Assembly (NCBI GenBank): GCA_030248065.1
Contig: JASAMV010008485.1
Span: 1-64,000, forward strand
DNA length: 64,000 bases
Source: Rhynchonema sp. JSB1_4
Taxonomy: Eukaryota > Nematoda > Chromadorea > Monhysterida > Xyalidae
Reading direction: 5' to 3'
This document shows, one piece after another, positions 58,601-64,000 of this stretch (positions are counted from its first letter, which is position 1; each line of letters starts with the position of its first letter). The notes beneath the pieces are model-generated. The model had not been told where the DNA came from. It worked only from the letters and a program-made list of their open reading frames with translations, and made no database searches. A program made the translations under genes and the position numbers.

Positions 58601-61473
58601 CGAGTAACACACAAGTCGGTATTAAACTTCGTAATTTGATGGATTGCCTTGCTGGTCAAAATCAGTAACCCTGTGTGTCTTGCAACAAAACAGTCGCATG
58701 ACCAAGCAGGTATCTCGAAGGTTCATGCCAACACCAACCTCTTTACACACATCCTTGAGCACCACAAAAGGTCGCGGATTAGCCAGCCAAAAATAGTGCA
58801 CCAGTGCAGCATCCCAGGCGTAGAATCGTATCCATCGACTTCGCTCAGGATCGGACAGAGACAACGTAAATCGGTCGATCGGCGCTGTCCCAAACACCAT
58901 TTTGATCAGATCCCGACACGAATTGACCACGAACCGCCATTCCGTCAACTGAAACCATGAGGTAGGCAGGTAGCACGGGTAAAATACCAAACAACTGCAA
59001 TGTGCCTTTACCACATTGACTCTCCATATAACTGTACAACAAACGAGAATAACAATTACAAATCCGACAAACCACATGTGTGAATCCGAGCTGCTTCCAT
59101 TCTTCATCGGTTCTTATCATTTTCTTCTTCTTGCCGTCAATCATCGTTCGGAATGTGCTGCGTCCGTTTATTTGCCATTCGTCACTACCAGCCACCTTCT
59201 TCGCGAACGAGTATGTGTGTAGCTGTAGAATAGTCTTCGTGTAGGTGCCTGCAAATGCTTTGTTTTTTCATCCGCGCACGGCGTTTTTCGTCAAAATTAG
59301 CAACCAGTTGTGTTCGTTGCACAATGACTACATGGGAATTCATCAACCTTTTTTCCTGAATCGTAAAGGTGAAAAATAACGTAACTAATTACAGATGAAA
59401 ATGTTTTGTCAGAAACACAATTAGTATATACTGTGGTTGCGAGTGACTGAACCTGAAAATCAGGATTAATTGGATGAATTCTTGTATGGCCAATGGGCGA
59501 CCTATACCACAAAATGCGAGCTTAAACAGACATTGATAAATACCGCCTGCATCTATAAGACAAAGCACTTACTGTATGTGGCCCCATCATACCAACCAAT
59601 ATTATCGTGATGATCCACCGCATAGGTTTGACGCATCCAAGCATCGGATCTTGTGCCCTTCTTCAAGTCAATGATAACAGCCTTGGATCGGTCAGTGGGT
59701 GCTTGTGTTGGGGCTTCATTCGACATCAGATAGGGATGGGTGTCCAATGCAGCAGTGAGATAGTGCATTGCGATCTGGGGATTCACGAACTCGAGGGGAA
59801 GCCAGACAACTCCGTCCCCGGTCGGCACGCATTCGGATTGGTCGATGATCCTGGCAAAGGATTTAGAATATTAGTGCCACGCATATGAACACCAACAAAA
59901 TATTGATGGCGAAAATTGCACGAAATACTAAACAAATCAGGGTTCTTTCCCAACCTTCCAAAAAAGTTGCACCGAACTTCGCTATTTCAAGATGTAAATA
60001 AAATACAGCAAATCACCCTTTTCATCAATCAAATCAAATCAACAAACTTTTCAATCGGCGCCCGTTTCGCAGCGGCCACTCGATGCAGAAACATTGCCTC
60101 GGACACAAACGGACCGTTCTCTGTCTCACCGGTCGCTTTCTGTTTGCCAGACCTGCGCCCTGATTTCATACTCTTCAACTTGATGTTCTTCACACCATCT
60201 TGCTCGTCTGCTGTAGTTGGCAAAAAAAATTGGTTTGATACATAACGTGAGCATAGGAGATGGGACGTCCTTGAATGTTAGGTTTACAATCTAGTGATCG
60301 GATCGGATCAGGCCAGATCTGTTCAGGTTGCTGTATTGCAAATAAAGATATTCACATCAAGTTGTACGCAGCGCAACTCGTGATGATCACTTTCCAATCA
60401 CCAAGTTTGACACCGATCCCCTCAAACCTACCTTCATTTTTCTTCTTCCGTACGGACATCGACGTTCGTTTTCGACGCTGCGGCGTCGGTTCCTCATATT
60501 CAGAATCCGTGTCTGACGAAGATGACGATGTTTCCGACTTCAACCACTCCCCATCTACTTCCATCTGCAGTGTAGAAAAGTTTTATTCGTGCCCCGTGGT
60601 GTAGTACGGCGCAAGGCGCTTGCTTAAGTATAGGTTTTCGCTCAGTATTTCGGCCGCAAAGCTGCGCTAGTAATGGACACAAAATCAATAATAAAGCCGC
60701 CTGACACACATACTACGGCATGTTATACTAGCTCTATTAGGAGGGGGCTTCCATTCTTTCAGCCATGATCTGAGAGAGAACTTCTATTGGAGGGGGCTTC
60801 TATTAGGAGGGGGCTTATATTAGAGGAAATACGATACCTACCAGCTGCGTGTGCACATGTTCATTGGATGTCGATGCCACGGGCATTAGATCATCGATTG
60901 ATTTTTGTTGTTGGGAATGATCAATATTCGGTTTGATGTCACAAAGCAGCTCATTGTCGGAGTCTGGACTCTCCGGCTCCGTCTTGATTCCGGGTTTGGG
61001 ACGAGACGGACTGAAAATTTCCTTCTTTTTTCGAGTTCGTTTGGGTCGACCGCCTGTCTTGTCTTCCAGATTCAAGACTTTCGTTGAATGCAAGTCCTGT
61101 TGCTGTTGTTTGACGGCCAACCGGCCTGGGTCGTAATCAGAGGCCTGCTTGAAAATCAGGGACGCGTCGAGTTTTGTCACCGCGAACACGTTTCGTATTT
61201 CACTCAGCAGCAAGTCATTCGCCCTAAAATAAGCGAAAAGGTGCGCTCGCAGTGTTGGGCTACCAATGGCTTTTTAGTCTTCGCTGATTGAAGATTAATT
61301 TGTTCATTGAAAATCAAATTAATCACTCACATCCATTCGAATTCATGTCCGAGCTTGATGTGCGCCTCCAGCGTCGGCAACGGGAACAGACCGGCACAGA
61401 ACTCGCACTCTTCATACACCGATACCGAATCGTCAGTAAAGTCGAATTTGTCAAGCTTCGGTTTCGGGGTCAT
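55657..61473 (-). CDS. Array gene B: full-length member of the unrecognised zinc-finger/two-module family
   Basis: Predicted start ATG 61473-61471 (MTPKPKLDKF), TGA stop 55657-55659. Approximate exons: E1 61333-61473 with VYEECEFCAGLFPLPT and a following H..GH (C-x2-C-x11-H-x4-H); E2 60842-61225 (RNVFAVTKLDASLIF, YDPGRL, then a Lys-rich basic stretch); acidic Ser-rich linker 60432-60565; E3 60036-60215 (ENGPFVSEAMF); E4 59575-59851 (VVWLPLEFVNPQIAMHYL, APTDRSKAVIIDL); E5 59072-59249 (ending FTHVV); fused E6+E7 58664-58951 (VVNSCRDLIK and VHYFWLANPRPF); possible E7b 58400-58565; E8 57811-57961; E9 57205-57453; E10 56868-57003; E11 56518-56610; E12 56260-56385; E13 55657-55830. Cys and His spacing suggests zinc binding, and the basic/acidic linkers suggest a nuclear protein, but that is inference. 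An AATAAA-like signal (minus strand) lies at 55412-55417. A TA-type MITE relic sits in the E4-E5 intron. Confidence 0.75.
56785..56815. repeat. Dispersed short repeat core in gene B
   Basis: Contains AAAGCAGGTCGAAACGGGCA followed by ACCAAAA, the conserved core of the repeat at 12130-12245; the rest of the unit is not clear here. Confidence 0.4.
59317..59504. mobile_element. TA-type MITE, degraded copy 3, in gene B
   Basis: The left end has GTTGCACAATGACTACATGG and the right end CCAATGGGCGACCTATA, degenerate forms of copy 2. It shares the subterminal TTCCTGAATCGTAAAG and GAACCTGAAAATCAGGATT with that copy. It is shorter than copies 1 and 2 and lies between exons E4 and E5 of gene B. Confidence 0.65.
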
Positions 61474-61865
61474 GCTTGAAAGGTTGAAGCTGAAACTGAA
61501 CTCGAAATATTGTTGGCCATATTTTCAGTGTTGGATCGGTACTGCTAATGTAGCATCAGCAGCGGTAACATTGAACCGTTCGGCAGCGCAACAGTTTGCG
61601 AAATCCGATCCTGTGACTTCATGTTTATCCCAGACTGATCGAGAGAAAAATAGACAAACTAAATGTTGGGCATAAACTTGGAACAAAACAACGAAAACAA
61701 GTGATAACAAAACAAAACATTAATGAAACAGTACTTATAGAATCTCTAGCATAATATAACAGACAAATAGAACCTCAATCAACATGACCAGATAATCATT
61801 TACCGGTGCAATGTTTTTTGCCATTTGTTACATTATAAACATTTGAGCATGCACCACAGAACCAA

Positions 61866-64000
61866 TCACTCCACACTGTTCAGATTCTTGTCCACGTTTG
61901 TCTCTAACAATAACCCCTCATCTTCCATGGTAGCATCATAATCCCTCATTGGGTCATCGTCGTGTTTCTCGAACGAGTACTTGATCTGATGTGCCAAACG
62001 GGGCAGTTTCTTGCACGCAATCTAGAAGAATGGAGAAGCGAAAAATGTATTTCTCGCTGCATATCTATCCCAAGGCTTACTGATTCAAACGATTACAAGA
62101 GCATGGCATCCGCAGAATTATCAAACGACTTCAAACATCAAGCAAACCAACTAAATCAACAGCGAAACACACCCGTTCAAACTGTCGCGCTTTTCCCACC
62201 CACAGATAGAATATCAAGGCCACATCAAACTTGATCGTATGTCCACGTCGGTAGTTGCGTCCAGGCATATAGTGACCGGTGAATTCGCCACGGCTCTACA
62301 ATTTGCATAATCAAAATTGCAAAAAAATTAAACGGCCCACCCTTTTGAGAGTGACATGCTTGGGACAAAACATTTTCAGTCGCTATGAAGAGCAGTCCGT
62401 GGACAGTCAGAGAGGGCGACCGGAGGCCAAAATAACTGCCAAAACTTACTATAGTATAGTGAGTTTCTAATTTCGTTGCCTCATTCATTCTTACAGACGC
62501 AGGGAAACTCCCGTTCGGAGTCGAAGCAGGCAACAAGCTCAACACACAGTCAACAAGCCAGGCAGCTGGGTCGTGTGCGTTTCGAATGTTTCAGTCACAC
62601 AAGCTGTGTGTCAGCTGCGTGGCTTGTTGACTGTGTGTTGAGCTTGTTGCCTGCTTCGACTTCGAACGGGAGTTTCCCTGCGTCTGTAAGAATGCATAAG
62701 GTAACGAAATTAGAAATTTGCTATTATAAGTGTAATTTCCAATAAAAACAGTTTCTCACCGCTTGCCCAGCAAACGACTCGATATCGGTGATCAGATACC
62801 GATATTTGATCAGATCCGGACACGAGCGTACAAATTCGGTTGAACAGCGAAGCTGGAATTATTGGCAATCGTAGGTATCGGGACATTTTTCTGTTAAGAA
62901 ACTGCAGTGTTGTTTTAATTTCCGCTTATTTTTTATATAATAATTTCCCAATCAACCAACCACATGTGTGTAATCCGACTTGTGCTTATCAACACCGCCC
63001 TTGTTATTCGACATTTGAATGCTTTTCCAACTGCCGTCCTTTCGCTGGCGGCATAAACGTAACAGCGAATAGATGCCCGTCATGTTGCCTGAATGAAATG
63101 GTCATTGATCAAAACACAAATTAGTCAAAAACTGCGAAATTGCTACAAAGATGCAACAAGCGATAATATCTGAGTACATGCAAACTTTGATACGAAAGAC
63201 AGAAAAACAAATCAGCTTTCCCAAACCGACCACAATCATCACAATTCACTTCTGCCTCCCAGTTCCGATTTGGCTGTTTGGCTCGCGCGGCGTTCAGTGC
63301 AAACATGAAGCCCTTCGATCGATCTGTCGGTGCTTCGGTGGGTATGCGTGTGCTCAACAGGTACGCACTAGATTGTGCTGCATGCAGATATTGCAGTGCG
63401 ACGTTGTGGTTGATTGAGTCAAGTGGCAGCCACACAACGCCCTTTCCCGCACGATCAACTTGAGTTTTGGTCAGCAGACTGAAAGATTAGGGACGTTTTT
63501 TTGGGAAAAACAATAGAAAATAAAGAAAAAACTCGAAAGTCGATATCGAAGGCGGCGCCTTCAGTCTACTTTGCCATTTACTGATGCCAGTAATTACGAC
63601 CAGACTGGTTGTTCCCAGCAGGCACACAACAGGACAACCAAAATGCCACTCACTTGACGGGCAGTGCATCAACCATCGTTATCATTCGATCAACAAACAC
63701 ATCCGTCGCCAAATATGGTCCATTCATGCTGATGTCAATTTGATGTTCACCAGGATTGCGTTTGTGGTAGGACGTGCTCGGCAGACCTTGCACGATGCTG
63801 CAAATCAAGATATGAAATTGAACTTGAAAAGTTGGCACGCAAATTGTGTGCCACTCAGCCCGGCAAGGGTAAGCAGCGTTTGACTGATTCACTTCTGGGT
63901 TCAACACCAACCGGCGAGCCAGCCGCCGCAGCCATTCACCAGTGTGGACGGTCGGTAACTGGCGAGTAGCCTCACAGTTGGGTGCCCATTAACTTACCAT
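61866..64000 (-). CDS. Array gene A: C-terminal half of a full-length member of the unrecognised two-module family (5' end outside window)
   Basis: I do not recognise this family. Exons seen, 5' to 3' on the minus strand: E8 63657-63798 (MNGPYLATDVFVDRM), E9 63231-63478 (VVWLPLDSINHNVALQYL, then TDRSKGFMF and NWEAEV..DDCG), E10 62961-63091 (ending DYTHVV), E11 62760-62852 (VRSCPDLIKYRYL), E12 62173-62295 (KFDVALIFYLWVG) and E13 61866-62022 (RDYDATMEDEGLL, TGA stop at 61866-61868). This is the second copy of the module plus the acidic tail; the zinc-finger half lies beyond 64000. The last bases of the window read ATG|GTAAGT on the minus strand, compatible with an exon ending at the edge. Borders follow GT..AG, for example a GTCGG donor at 63230. 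The closest paralogue by motif is gene B. Exon identity is well supported by eleven paralogues; function is unknown. Confidence 0.72.
62455..62735. repeat. Foldback element in gene A intron
   Basis: The left arm contains TTCTAATTTCGTT, then CAGACGCAGGGAAACTCCCG and AACAAGCTCAACACACAGTC. The right arm is the reverse complement, ending AACGAAATTAGAAATTTGCT. Arms are about 115 bp around a 45-bp centre that contains ATGTTTCA (62586-62593). The flanks are TA-rich, so a TA-type target is possible. It lies between exons E12 and E11 of gene A. Confidence 0.72.

Overview
The window reads as nuclear DNA of a multicellular eukaryote, most likely an invertebrate animal. Coding signal comes in short exons of about 90-500 bp with GT..AG borders, separated by introns from tens of bases to about 1.5 kb. 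There are no operons or bacterial-type ribosome sites, and the introns are full of small non-autonomous DNA transposons. The species cannot be named from sequence alone. Base composition is moderate, with no sign of recent foreign DNA apart from the transposons.

All the coding signal I can support lies on the minus strand and belongs to one gene family I do not recognise. Twelve head-to-tail members are visible. From right to left they are: A (61866-64000, cut by the window edge), B (55657-61473), C (49253-55251), D (39942-48944), E (33067-38504), F (27675-32789), G (26282-27172, pseudogene), H (19469-25804), I (17549-19330, decayed short copy), J (15597-17273, short three-exon member), K (8858-15306) and L (2738-8611). 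A full member has about 13-17 exons. It starts with an exon carrying a C-x2-C...H...H zinc-finger-like motif (VYEECEFC...HI.LGH), then an 'RNVFAVT...DFDP.RF' exon and charged Ser/Asp/Glu/Lys-rich linkers. Next comes a five-exon module present twice in tandem: NGPF...A.P; WLPL..N..IALQYL...DRSKAF; ...YTHVV; SCPDL; YYFWV.NPR.F. It ends with a short acidic tail such as YDATMEDE. Genes K and L form one subfamily, A-D a second, and E, F, H with the decayed G and I a third. J keeps only the N-terminal part and a coiled coil.

Exon-by-exon similarity between neighbours is mosaic: some exons are almost identical between paralogues while adjacent exons have diverged. This suggests gene conversion or unequal exchange. 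The introns carry non-autonomous hAT-like elements with 8-bp target duplications, foldback elements flanked by TTAA (two of 645 bp), TA-flanked MITEs and long palindromes, some nested. The octamer ATGTTTCA (either strand) occurs at least 40 times where about three are expected, and it recurs in several hairpin elements. The leftmost 2.7 kb holds repeats but no gene I can support. Exon borders are approximate unless stated, and introns were inferred by eye from paralogue alignment and splice dinucleotides.
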